Shown one piece after another: positions 1-9,000 of a stretch of 64,000 nucleotides of DNA. The notes beneath the pieces are model-generated. The model was not told the origin of the DNA and searched no databases. It saw nothing but the letters and a program-made list of their open reading frames with translations. Both the position numbers and the translations under genes were made by a program. Source of the DNA: Gemmatimonadaceae bacterium. Lineage in GTDB: Bacteria; Gemmatimonadota; Gemmatimonadetes; Gemmatimonadales; Gemmatimonadaceae. How positions within the stretch are numbered: position 1 is the stretch's first letter; every line of letters begins with the position of its first letter. The stretch is taken from assembly GCA_011525845.1 (NCBI GenBank), contig WYBP01000022.1, positions 62,001-126,000 of the forward strand, in the 5' to 3' direction.

Positions 1-2
1 CG

Positions 3-1517
3 CTCCGGAAGGAGCCCGAGCGCCGCTACGGCACCGTCGAGGCGCTCCTCGACGACGTGCAGCGGCACCTGGACGGTCGTCCGGTGCTCGCGCGCCCCGA
101 CACCTGGCGCTATCGCGTGCGCAAGTTCGCGACGCGCAACCGCTACGCCGTGGCCGCCACCGCGGCGGGCGTCGTCATGCTCGCTTCGATGACCGGCGTC
201 TACCTCACCGGCGTGGCGGCCGAGCGCGACGTGGCACGGGCGGAATCCGCCAAGGCGGCGGAGGTGGTGCGATTCCTCCAGGGGCTCTTCGAGGTCTCCG
301 ACCCGTCAGAGTCGCGCGGGGACTCGGTGACGGCCCGCGAACTGCTCGACGCGGGCGCGGCGCGGATCGAGCGCGAGCTGGCGGGTGAGCCCGAGGTGCA
401 GGCCACCATGATGCGCGTGATCGGCGAGGTATACGCGTCGATCGGGCTCGCCGAGCGCGGCCTCCCGCTCATCGCCGGGGCGCTCGAGCGGCATCGCGCG
501 CTGTACGGGAACCTGCACGCCGAGACGGCCAGCAGCGCGCTCGCCCTCGGCGTCCTCCGGCAGGACCTCGGCGAGCTCGAGGCGGCGGGGCCCCTCATCA
601 AGGAGGCGGTCGTCACGCGCACCGCGCTCTTCGGCACTCCGCACGCGGAGGTGAGCCGGGCGCTCCGCGACCTCTCGTTCTGGGAGGAGACGCGCGGTGA
701 CGAGGCGGAGGCCGAGCGGCTCCTGGTGGAGGCGCTCGCGCAGGACCGGCAGCTCTTCGCCCCGGACGACGAGCGCGTCGTCGATGCGCTGGTGCGGCTC
801 GGTGGCCTGCGCCGCCGCATGGGGAAGCGCGTCGAGGCGGAGCCCGTGCTGCGCGAGGGACTGGCCGCGCAGCGCCGCATCCATGGCGACACCCACCCGC
901 GCGTGGCGAGTACCATGCGGAACCTCGGCTCGCTCCTCCGCGACCTGGACCGGCACGAGGAGGCCGAGTCGCTCTACATCGGCACCATCGCGATCCTGCG
1001 CGCACTCCATGGACCGGTGCACCCGGAGGTGGCCGTCGCCCTGAACAGCTACGCGATCCTCCTCGCGAACGTGGGGAAGGTGGAGCGGGCGATCGAGGCG
1101 CAGCGCGAGATCATCGCGCAGTTCGACGCGATCTACGGTGGCCCGCATCCGAACACGGCCGCCGCGCACCACAACCTCGCCGAGGCGTACCGGTCCGCCG
1201 GCCGCTTCGACGACGCCGAGCGCTCCTTCCGGCGCGCCATCGATGTGCAGGTCGCGGTGTTGCCGCCGGGGCACCCCAACCTCGCGCGGCCCTGGCAGGG
1301 GCTCGGCAACCTGTTCCGCGACCAGCGGAAGTTCGTCGAGTCCGAGCGCGCGTTCCGTCGCGCCCTCGAGATCCGCCGCGCCGCGCTGCCACGGGGGCAT
1401 TCCCTTCGACTGGAGACGCTCCGCTCCCTGATGCTCGTGGCCGAGGACCGCGGCTCGAGTGATGCCGCAGCGGGGTACCGGGAGCAGTTCGAGGCGGAGG
1501 AATCCGCGCGCCCGTAG
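3..1517 (+). CDS. Ser/Thr protein kinase with TPR repeats, C-terminal part (5' truncated)
   Basis: The open frame runs from the window edge without a start, so the N-terminal kinase domain lies outside. The first visible residues (LRKEPERRYG, then an RRHLDGRPV-like stretch and RPDTW) match the end of the kinase domain in bacterial kinase-TPR receptors. A single hydrophobic segment follows at visible residues about 48-70. The rest, about 430 residues, consists of TPR_10/TPR_12-type repeats with recurring A-x-LG-L and HP-x-VA motifs, predicted to lie outside the membrane. Such proteins are thought to sense through the TPR part and phosphorylate through the inside kinase. The substrate is unknown. 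The family call is firm; catalytic competence cannot be judged. The next gene starts 41 bases downstream on the same strand. Confidence 0.85.
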   Translation, partial: LRKEPERRYGTVEALLDDVQRHLDGRPVLARPDTWRYRVRKFATRNRYAVAATAAGVVMLASMTGVYLTGVAAERDVARAESAKAAEVVRFLQGLFEVSDPSESRGDSVTARELLDAGAARIERELAGEPEVQATMMRVIGEVYASIGLAERGLPLIAGALERHRALYGNLHAETASSALALGVLRQDLGELEAAGPLIKEAVVTRTALFGTPHAEVSRALRDLSFWEETRGDEAEAERLLVEALAQDRQLFAPDDERVVDALVRLGGLRRRMGKRVEAEPVLREGLAAQRRIHGDTHPRVASTMRNLGSLLRDLDRHEEAESLYIGTIAILRALHGPVHPEVAVALNSYAILLANVGKVERAIEAQREIIAQFDAIYGGPHPNTAAAHHNLAEAYRSAGRFDDAERSFRRAIDVQVAVLPPGHPNLARPWQGLGNLFRDQRKFVESERAFRRALEIRRAALPRGHSLRLETLRSLMLVAEDRGSSDAAAGYREQFEAEESARP

Positions 1518-1558
1518 ATTGCTGGACCACATCCACCCCGTTCCGTCCCGAGACGTCC

Positions 1559-3655
1559 ATGCATCCGAACATCGCCCGCCTGCTCGTCATCCTCGCGTGC
1601 CTCGTCGCCCTCGATGTACCGGCCGGCGCGCAGGACCGCCTCAAGTCCATGCCCGGCTACGAGCAGTTCGCGGCCATGGCGCCGAAGATCGCGGGCGCGG
1701 TCAATTCGGGCGCAGTCGTCGGCCAGTGGACGGAGGACGGCAAGAGCTTCGAGTTCGCACGCGACGGCAAGCGCTGGCGCTTCGATGTGGCCACGGGGAA
1801 GGTCGCCGAGGCGACCGCGGCCACGACGAATGGCGGCCCCGTCGGACGGCGCGCCGGCCCCGCCCGCGGCCGCCAGTCCACCGAGGCCTGGTCCGCCGAC
1901 TCGTCGATGAAGGCGATCTACAAGGACCGCAACCTGTATGTGGCGAACCGCGACGGGTCGGGGGAGCGGCAGCTCACCACCGACGGGAGCGAGACCAACC
2001 GCATCAAGTACGGCACCGCGAGCTGGGTGTACGGCGAGGAGCTCGGCCAGACCACCGCGATGTGGTGGTCGCCGGACAACAAGCGGTTGGCCTACTACCG
2101 GTTCGACGAGCGGCCCGTGAAGGATTACTGGCTGCAGACCGACCAGACGGCGGTGCAGGGGAGCGTCGAGGTCGAGGCGTACCCGAAGGCCGGGACCGAG
2201 AACCCGATCGTGGACCTCTTCGTCTACGACCTCGCCACGGGGAAGAGCACCCGCATGGACGCGCGTGACGGCAAGCCGCTCACCGACGACGTGGTCGGCC
2301 ACTACGTGTACCGGATCACCTGGAGTCCTGACGGCCGCGAGCTCCTGCTCAACCGGACGAACCGACGCCAGAACGTGATGGAGTTCACCGCGTGCGCGCC
2401 GGAGACCGGGGCTTGCCGCGTGATCGTGCGCGAGGAGTGGCCGGCGAGCTGGACCGAGAACTCCCCGACCATCCGCTGGCTCGAGGACGGCCGGCGCTTC
2501 ATCTGGGAGTCCGAGCGCAGCGGGTTCTCGAACTACTACCTGTACGACATCGGCGGGAAGCTCCTCGCGACGCTCACCGCGCACCCCTTCGAGGTCGCGG
2601 GGATCGTGAAGGTGGACGAGAAGGCGCGGCAGCTGTGGTACTACGCCCGCAGCGGCGACAACTTCATGAAGCTCCAGCTCCACCGCGTGGGGCTCGACGG
2701 CAAGGGGGACCGGCGCCTCACCGACCCCGCGTTCAACCACACCGTGAGCGTCTCGCCCGACGGCCGCTACTTCACGGACATCGCGCAGACCCACGCCACG
2801 GCGCCGGTCACGCGAGTGATGGACGCCTCCGGCAAGACGCGCGCGACCCTCGCGGAGAGCGACCTCTCCGGCTTCACGGCCGCCGGCCTGAAGCCGGTGG
2901 AGATGTTCACCTACACCGCCGCCGACGGCGTCACGCAGCTGCAGGGGATGCTGCACAAGCCGTCGAACTTCGATCCCGCCAGGCGCTACCCCGTGCTCTT
3001 CTCGGTGTACGCCGGCCCCGCGACCAACGGCGCGCGCGAGACCTTCGGCGCGCCGAACCCGATCACGGAGTACGGGTTCCTGGTGGTCACGCTCGACACG
3101 CGGAGCGCCGCGGGGCGCGGCAAGAAGGCGCTCGACGCGATCTACGAGAAGCTCGGCGAGGTGGAGATCGACGACCTCGCCGCTGCCTCACGCCACCTGG
3201 CGACGCTCCCCTACGTGGACGGACAGCGCGTCGGTATCTACGGGACTTCCTACGGCGGCTATGCGTCGGCCCTCGCGGTCCTGCGGCACCCGGATGCCTT
3301 CGCGGCCGCATCCGCTTCCTCTGCCGTGACGAGCTGGCACCACTACGACACGATCTACACCGAGCGGTACATGTTCACGCCGCAGGCGAACCCCGAGGGC
3401 TACGAGAAGGGGAACGCGATGAGGTACGCCAAGGACCTGAAGGGGCGGCTCATGATCTACTACGGCACCGCGGACGACAACGTGCACCCCAACAACTCGA
3501 TGCAGCTCATCCGGGCCCTGCAGCAGGCCGGGAAGAGCTTCGAGGTGCAGGTGGGGCCGGACGCGGGGCACAGCGGGATCAACCCGCAGCGCATGATGGA
3601 GTTCTTCATCCAGTCGCTCGTGATCGAGCAAGGGGGACGGGTGGCGATGAACTAG
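1559..3655 (+). CDS. S9 family dipeptidyl peptidase (DPP-IV-like), secreted
   Basis: A 698-residue serine peptidase with an N-terminal signal peptide ending near VPAGA-Q. Residues about 40-440 form the beta-propeller domain; the C-terminal 250 residues form the alpha/beta-hydrolase domain. The nucleophile is Ser564 in GTSYGG, the acid Asp639 in GTADDNVHP, and the base His671 in AGHSG. The WVYGEELG stretch keeps the two glutamates that bind the free amino end of the peptide in DPP-IV enzymes (usually WVYEEE). The expected activity is release of N-terminal dipeptides, often X-Pro, in the periplasm or outside. The length fits the family. It follows the kinase gene closely and may be co-transcribed with it. 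Exact specificity is uncertain. Confidence 0.92.
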   Translation: MHPNIARLLVILACLVALDVPAGAQDRLKSMPGYEQFAAMAPKIAGAVNSGAVVGQWTEDGKSFEFARDGKRWRFDVATGKVAEATAATTNGGPVGRRAGPARGRQSTEAWSADSSMKAIYKDRNLYVANRDGSGERQLTTDGSETNRIKYGTASWVYGEELGQTTAMWWSPDNKRLAYYRFDERPVKDYWLQTDQTAVQGSVEVEAYPKAGTENPIVDLFVYDLATGKSTRMDARDGKPLTDDVVGHYVYRITWSPDGRELLLNRTNRRQNVMEFTACAPETGACRVIVREEWPASWTENSPTIRWLEDGRRFIWESERSGFSNYYLYDIGGKLLATLTAHPFEVAGIVKVDEKARQLWYYARSGDNFMKLQLHRVGLDGKGDRRLTDPAFNHTVSVSPDGRYFTDIAQTHATAPVTRVMDASGKTRATLAESDLSGFTAAGLKPVEMFTYTAADGVTQLQGMLHKPSNFDPARRYPVLFSVYAGPATNGARETFGAPNPITEYGFLVVTLDTRSAAGRGKKALDAIYEKLGEVEIDDLAAASRHLATLPYVDGQRVGIYGTSYGGYASALAVLRHPDAFAAASASSAVTSWHHYDTIYTERYMFTPQANPEGYEKGNAMRYAKDLKGRLMIYYGTADDNVHPNNSMQLIRALQQAGKSFEVQVGPDAGHSGINPQRMMEFFIQSLVIEQGGRVAMN

Positions 3656-3818
3656 TCGCTCCGCGGGGGATCAGCGGCCGGAGACGCGCACCGGATCGCA
3701 TCGAAACGATACGGCGCTGTACCGGCGCGATGCACGTCCTGCGCCTCCTTGGTGCGCGGCGGGATGTCGTAACTCCCAGCGGCACAGGCTCTTGCAGCCA
3801 GCATCCTGCCGACGCCGC

Positions 3819-3881
3819 ACCCGGCATGCCGGTTGCCTCTCTCGGAGGTGTCGAGCGCAGCGTCCGGCAAACATGCCGGGC
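3819..3881. promoter_or_regulatory. palindrome pair and inverted repeat upstream of a lipoprotein gene
   Basis: The 267-base gap after the peptidase gene contains a perfect 12-base palindrome CCGGCATGCCGG (3821-3832) and a near copy CCGGCAAACATGCCGG (3864-3879). Their outer parts also form a 9-base inverted repeat, CCCGGCATG (3820-3828) against CATGCCGGG (3872-3880), with a further TTGCC/GGCAA pairing inside. It could be a paired operator or a leader hairpin for the downstream lipoprotein gene. No clear promoter hexamers were found, so the role is open. Confidence 0.35.
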
Positions 3882-3922
3882 AGCGGGCCTCGACTCACCG
3901 CAGACAACCAGGAGCCATGCTC

Positions 3923-4708
3923 ATGCACGCAACACGGATCCTCATCGGGTGCGCCCTCGTCGGCGCGACCATCGCCTGTGACGGCGCCACGGCACCGGGC
4001 GACAGCCGGGTCTCCCTCTCGTTCTCCGGCACGCGCCCGTCGGGTGCCGCCGCGGCATTCGATGCCGGTCCGGGCGGCGTGACGGCGGACGCCGTCGGCG
4101 ACTCGCTCACCATCACCGACGGCACGAACACGCTCGTGATCACCAGGGTCGAGATCGTCGCGCGCGAGATCGAACTGCGCCGGGCCGGCGTCGCGAGCTG
4201 CGACTCGTCGGCGGCCACTGATGATTGCGAGTACTTCAGCGTCTCCGCCCGGCTGGTGACGCTCCCGCTCGCTCCGGGCGCGACCCAGGTGCTCAGCGTC
4301 GACCTCCCCGCAGGCACCTACTCCTCGCTGCGCATGAAGGTGCACAAGGTCAGTGACGACGCCGGCGACCTCGCCTTCCTCGCCGCGAACCCCGCGTGGC
4401 CCGAGGACCAGAGCATCCGCGTGACCGGCTTCTACAACGGGGCCGCGTTCACGTATCTCTCCGACGTCAACTTCGACGCCGAGGAGGAGTTGCAGCCGAG
4501 CCTCGTGGTCGACGCGGTCGCCGCGGTCAACCTCACCGTGCGCCTCGACCTGTCGCTCTGGTTCCGAACCGGCGGCATCGGGCCGCTCATCAACCCGGCG
4601 ACCGCCGGGCCGAGCGGCGTGAACAAGAGCGTGGTGGAGAACAACATCAAGAACTCCGTTCGGGTCTTCGAGGATGACGACCGCGACGGCGACGAGCGCG
4701 ACGGATGA
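3923..4708 (+). CDS. putative lipoprotein, DUF4382-like
   Basis: A 261-residue protein starting MHATRILIGC with a lipobox ending at Cys19 (ATIAC), followed by DGATAPGD, a usual lipoprotein linker. I chose the ATG at 3923 because AGGAG sits about 8 bases upstream; the ATG at 3917 is too close to it. The body has alternating beta-type sequence with TRVEIVAREIELRR, a STARVEL-like strand seen in DUF4382 proteins, and an acidic C-terminus (EDDDRDGDERDG). Two cysteines flank SSAATDD and may form a disulfide. There is no catalytic motif, and the function is unknown. It converges with tgt, 25 bases away. Confidence 0.7.
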   Translation: MHATRILIGCALVGATIACDGATAPGDSRVSLSFSGTRPSGAAAAFDAGPGGVTADAVGDSLTITDGTNTLVITRVEIVAREIELRRAGVASCDSSAATDDCEYFSVSARLVTLPLAPGATQVLSVDLPAGTYSSLRMKVHKVSDDAGDLAFLAANPAWPEDQSIRVTGFYNGAAFTYLSDVNFDAEEELQPSLVVDAVAAVNLTVRLDLSLWFRTGGIGPLINPATAGPSGVNKSVVENNIKNSVRVFEDDDRDGDERDG

Positions 4709-4733
4709 GCGCGCCGCGGATCTGCGGGGAAGG

Positions 4734-5918
4734 CTACGACGGGCGCTCACGCGGCGCGCCGTAGCGCCGCAACCACTCCTCGCTCCACGAGGGGAAACGC
4801 CCGTCCGCGATCGCGCGGCGGGCGTTCGCCATCAGGTCCAGCAGGAAGGCGACGTTGTGCAGCGCGACGAGCCGGAGCCCGAGCATCTCCTCCGCGACGA
4901 AGAGATGTCGCAGGTAGGCGCGGTCGTACTGCGTGCAGGCGGGACAGGCGCATCCCTCCACGAGCGGGCGCCTGTCGAGCCGGTGCGTGCTCTTCCGCAC
5001 CTGGAGCGTGCCGTCGGGGGTGAAGGCGGTGCCGTGGCGCCCCATGCGCGTGGGCGCCACGCAGTCGAAGAGGTCGATGCCGCGCCGCACCGCCTCGATG
5101 AGGTCGTCCGGGTGTCCCACGCCCATCAGGTAGCGCGGTTTCTCGCGCGGGAGTTCCGCGTCGCACACCTCGAGCGTCGCGTGCATCGCGGGCTTGGGCT
5201 CCCCCACCGAGAGTCCGCCGACCGCCACCGCGTCCCACTCGCCTGCCGAGAGGATGCCGCGCGCGGAGCGCCGCCGGAGCTCGGGATGCACGCCCCCCTG
5301 CACGATCGGGAGGAGGGACTGCGGCGGCGGGGCGAGTTCGTCCGTCGCGCCGCTCGAGAGCGGTGCGCGCCCGTCACGACCCAGTCGCTCGAACTCGACT
5401 CGGCATCGCTCGAGCCAGCGCAGGCTGCGCTCCATCGCCGCGTCGGAGGCCGTCTCGTCGGCGCGCCCCTCGATCAGCTCGTCGAGCTGCATGATGAAGT
5501 CGGCGCCGAGGTTCCGCTCGATCCGCATGACCGACTCGGGGGTGAACTCATGGAGCGACCCGTCGAGGTGGGAGCGGAAGGTGATCCCCGCCTCCGTGAC
5601 CGTGCGGTGCTTCGCGAGCGAGAAGACCTGGAAGCCCCCCGAGTCGGTGAGCATCGGACCCGACCAGCGCGCGAAGGCGTGGAGCCCGCCCAGCGCGCGC
5701 ACCGTCTCGTCCCCCGGCCGCAGGTAGAGGTGGAAGGCGTTCGCGAGTACCAGCCGGCCGCCCACGGCGGCCACCTCGTCCATCGAGAGCCCCTTGATCG
5801 TCCCCTGAGTCCCGACCGGCATGAAGGCCGGTGTCTCGACGGGGCCGTGGGGGGTGGAGAGGGTCCCGGTCCTCGCGGATTGTGCGCTTTGGGCAATGCG
5901 GAATGTGGTCCCGGTCAC
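4734..5918 (-). CDS. tgt: queuine tRNA-ribosyltransferase (tRNA-guanine transglycosylase)
   Basis: This enzyme replaces guanine at the wobble position of GUN-anticodon tRNAs with the queuosine precursor. The 394-residue product has the Tgt signatures: TPAFMPVGTQGTIKG near residues 29-43, the general acid/base Asp92 in TDSGGFQVFSL, the nucleophile Asp285 in DLFDCVAPTRMGRHG, and a zinc site formed by Cys323, Cys325, Cys328 and His354. It is slightly longer than the E. coli enzyme because of a low-complexity insert at about 181-200. The start is GTG at 5918; no other start keeps the conserved N-terminus. It is transcribed divergently from the giant lipoprotein gene. No queA or other queuosine gene is visible nearby. 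Confidence 0.96.
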   Translation of the reverse strand: MTGTTFRIAQSAQSARTGTLSTPHGPVETPAFMPVGTQGTIKGLSMDEVAAVGGRLVLANAFHLYLRPGDETVRALGGLHAFARWSGPMLTDSGGFQVFSLAKHRTVTEAGITFRSHLDGSLHEFTPESVMRIERNLGADFIMQLDELIEGRADETASDAAMERSLRWLERCRVEFERLGRDGRAPLSSGATDELAPPPQSLLPIVQGGVHPELRRRSARGILSAGEWDAVAVGGLSVGEPKPAMHATLEVCDAELPREKPRYLMGVGHPDDLIEAVRRGIDLFDCVAPTRMGRHGTAFTPDGTLQVRKSTHRLDRRPLVEGCACPACTQYDRAYLRHLFVAEEMLGLRLVALHNVAFLLDLMANARRAIADGRFPSWSEEWLRRYGAPRERPS

Positions 5919-6007
5919 CGCAATAAACTCGGGTGTCGCACATCGTTACGGCAGGTGTGACCCGTGCATTGACACCATCGCGGTCCGGGAGACAGGTTGG
6001 CAGCATC

Positions 6008-9000
6008 GTGAAGCGAATCGTCGGCACTCTGACCGGCTGCCTCGTGGCGGCGGTCCTGCTCGGAAGTTGCATGGGAGAGCCGACCGGCCCCGGGGCCAGG
6101 GTGGGGGCGCTCGCGATCGCCCCCCGCTACGCCAACTTGATGGCCAACGCGATCGTGGATGTCTCCGCGATCCGCATCCAGCTGCGCGAGCCGGAGACCA
6201 ACGCGACCGTGGTCGACACGACGGTCGCCTTCCCGGTGGGCGTCGACAGCATCGCGATCCGGCTCACCGTGCCCCTCGAGACCGGCCTCGACTTCCTGCT
6301 CTTCCTCGCGATGACCGACGCCGCGGGGGACACGGTCTTCCGCGCCGGCCCGCTCCCCGTCCGGGTCAGCAGTTCGCCCTTCGCGGTCCGCGTCGCCGAG
6401 CCCTTGCTCACGTATGTCGGCACGGGGGCGAACGCGACCGCGGTCCGGTTCGTGAACCCGCCCCTCGCCCTCACCTTCGGGGCAACGGCCACGCTGGTCG
6501 CGGAGGCGCTCGACGCCCAGGGGACGGTGATCCCGGGCACGCCGATCGGCTTCCAACTGGTGAACCCCGCGGACTCCACGCGGCTCTCGATCACGGACGA
6601 GCGCGCGGGGACCATCGTGGCGCGGTCGCTCCGGGGCGTCGTGCCCGTGCGCGCGGTGCTCGCGACGGGGCAGACGGCGCAACACGCGATCGCGGTGCAG
6701 CCGGTGGCGCTCGACGTGATCGCGCAATCGGGCGCTGGGCAGACGGGCACGGTGGGGCTCGCGCTCGCGCAGCCCCTGGTGGCGCGCGTCCGCGCCGCCG
6801 ACGGCCTCGGCGTGCAGGGCGTGCCGGTCAACTTCGAGGTGCTCACCGGCGGCGGGACGCTGAGCCGGCTGGTCGACACCACCGACGTCAACGGCGATGC
6901 GCGCTCCACGCTCACGCTGGGCGGCACCCCGGGCGTGCAGACGGCGCGCGCGGTGGTGCCATCGCTCGGCGGCGCCACGGCGTCCTTCTCCGCCACGGCC
7001 GTGGTGGGGGCGACGACGCAGCTGGTGTTCGGGGTGCAGCCCGTGAGCACGACCTCGGGCGCGGTGCTGGCGCCGGCCGTGACGGTGCGGGCGCGCGACG
7101 CGCTCGGGAACGACGTCACGACCTTCACCGGGAACGTGACGATCGCCCTGCTCAACAACCCCTCCGGCGCGGTGCTCGGCGGCACGCTCACGCGCGCGGC
7201 GGTCGCCGGCGTGGCGACCTTCAACGACCTCGCGCTCGCCGGGCTCGGCACCGGCATCACCATGCGGGCGACCTCGGGCGCCCTCGCGGCCGCGACGAGC
7301 GCGGCGTTCAACATCACCATCGGCGCGCCGGCAGCGCTCAGCTTCACCGTGCAGCCGCCGGCCACGAGCCCGGGCTCCCCCTTCATCGTGGCGGTCGCCG
7401 CGCGCGATGCAGGCGGGAACATCGTCCCGACCTTCACCCTCCCCGTCTCGGTCGCCATCGGCACCAACCCCGCGGGCGGCACGCTTTCCGGCGTGACGAC
7501 CGTCAACGCCGTGGCCGGCGTCGCGACCTTCGCGGGGCTCTCGATCGACAACGTCGGCACCGGGTACACGCTGAGCGCCACGCGCACGGGCCTCACGACC
7601 GCGACGTCGGTGCCGTTCAATGTCGCCGTGGGCGCCGGGATCAACGCCTGGATCAACGCCGCCGGGGGCAACTGGAGCACGCCGGGGAACTGGAGCCTCG
7701 GCACCGTGCCGACCGCCGCGGACACCGTCTGGATCCGGCAGTCGGGCACCTACTCCGTGAACGTGGACGTGGCCGCGACCGTGGGCCGGATGCTCGTGGG
7801 CGGCACGAGTGGCACGCAGACGCTCAACGTGAACACGGGCACGCTCACGATGACCGACAGCGTGCTCGTGAACGCGAACGGGGCCGTCGTCGTCGCGGGG
7901 GGCGGGATCGCCGGCACCGGCGCGATGGCGGTGGCCAGTGCGTTCACCTGGAACGGGGGCAACCTCTCGGGCACCGGCGCGCGGGTGCGCGTGCTCGCGG
8001 GCGGCTCGCTCACCATCGGCGGCACGGCCACCCGCACGTTCAACGACTTCGTCCTCGAGAACGCCGGCACCGGGAGCTGGACCGGCGCGCACACGATCAA
8101 CAGCGGCGGGGGCGCGACGCTCCGGGTGTTCGCCGGCGCGACGATGAACATCTCGGGCGACCCGCTCTGGTTCTTCAACCAGGGTGGCACGCCCGTGGCG
8201 TTCGATGTGCAGGGCGCGCTCAGCCGCACCACCTCCGCGGGGACGGCGCTCGTCACGGGGCTCGCGCTCTCGGGCTCGCTCAACCTGACGAGCGGCGACA
8301 TCGAGACGCGCGACGTGGGCACGAGCAGCGGGTCGTTCACGGCCGGGGCGGGCACCATCCTCCGCTTCGCCAACGGCACCCACGCGCTGACCGCCGCGGC
8401 GACGGTGCAGGGCGCGGGCACCGTGCTGATCGGCGGGAGCGGCGGCGTCACGAACGCGGGCACCTGGAACGTCACCGGCACCACGCGCCTCGCACCGGGC
8501 GGCACCCTCACCCAGAACGCGGCCGGGAGCACCGGCATCCTCGACCTCGCGGGCGGCGTGCGCGCCGGCACGGGGACGCTCACGGTCGCCGGCAGCATGG
8601 CGTGGAGTTCGGGCGACCTGAGCGGGGGCGGCGGGCTCACGCGCGTGGCTGTCGGCGCACCCCTCACGATCAGCGGCACCGCCACGCGCACGCTGAACGC
8701 CCAGACGCTCGAGGTCGCGGGCACGGCGGTCTGGCTCGGAACGCACACGGTCAACACCGGCAGCGCGGGCACGTTGCGCGTCGCCGCGACCGGCACGCTC
8801 GACATCCAGGGCGACCCGACCTTCGTCTACAGCCAGGGCGGGCCCGCCACGCTCTTCCAGAACCTCGGCACGGTCACGCGCTCGGTGAGTGCGGGGCTCG
8901 TGGTGCTGAACGCGCCCGTCACCAACGCGGGCTCCTTCGCGGTGCAGACCGGCATCGTCGAGCTGCGGGGCGGGGGCACGCTCGGCGGCACCTTCACGGT

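Noticed and set aside
5933-6007. GTG at 5933 as the start of the giant lipoprotein
   Set aside because: It would add 25 residues before the signal peptide and lie only 15 bases from the divergent tgt start. GTG 6008 gives a compact lipoprotein signal.
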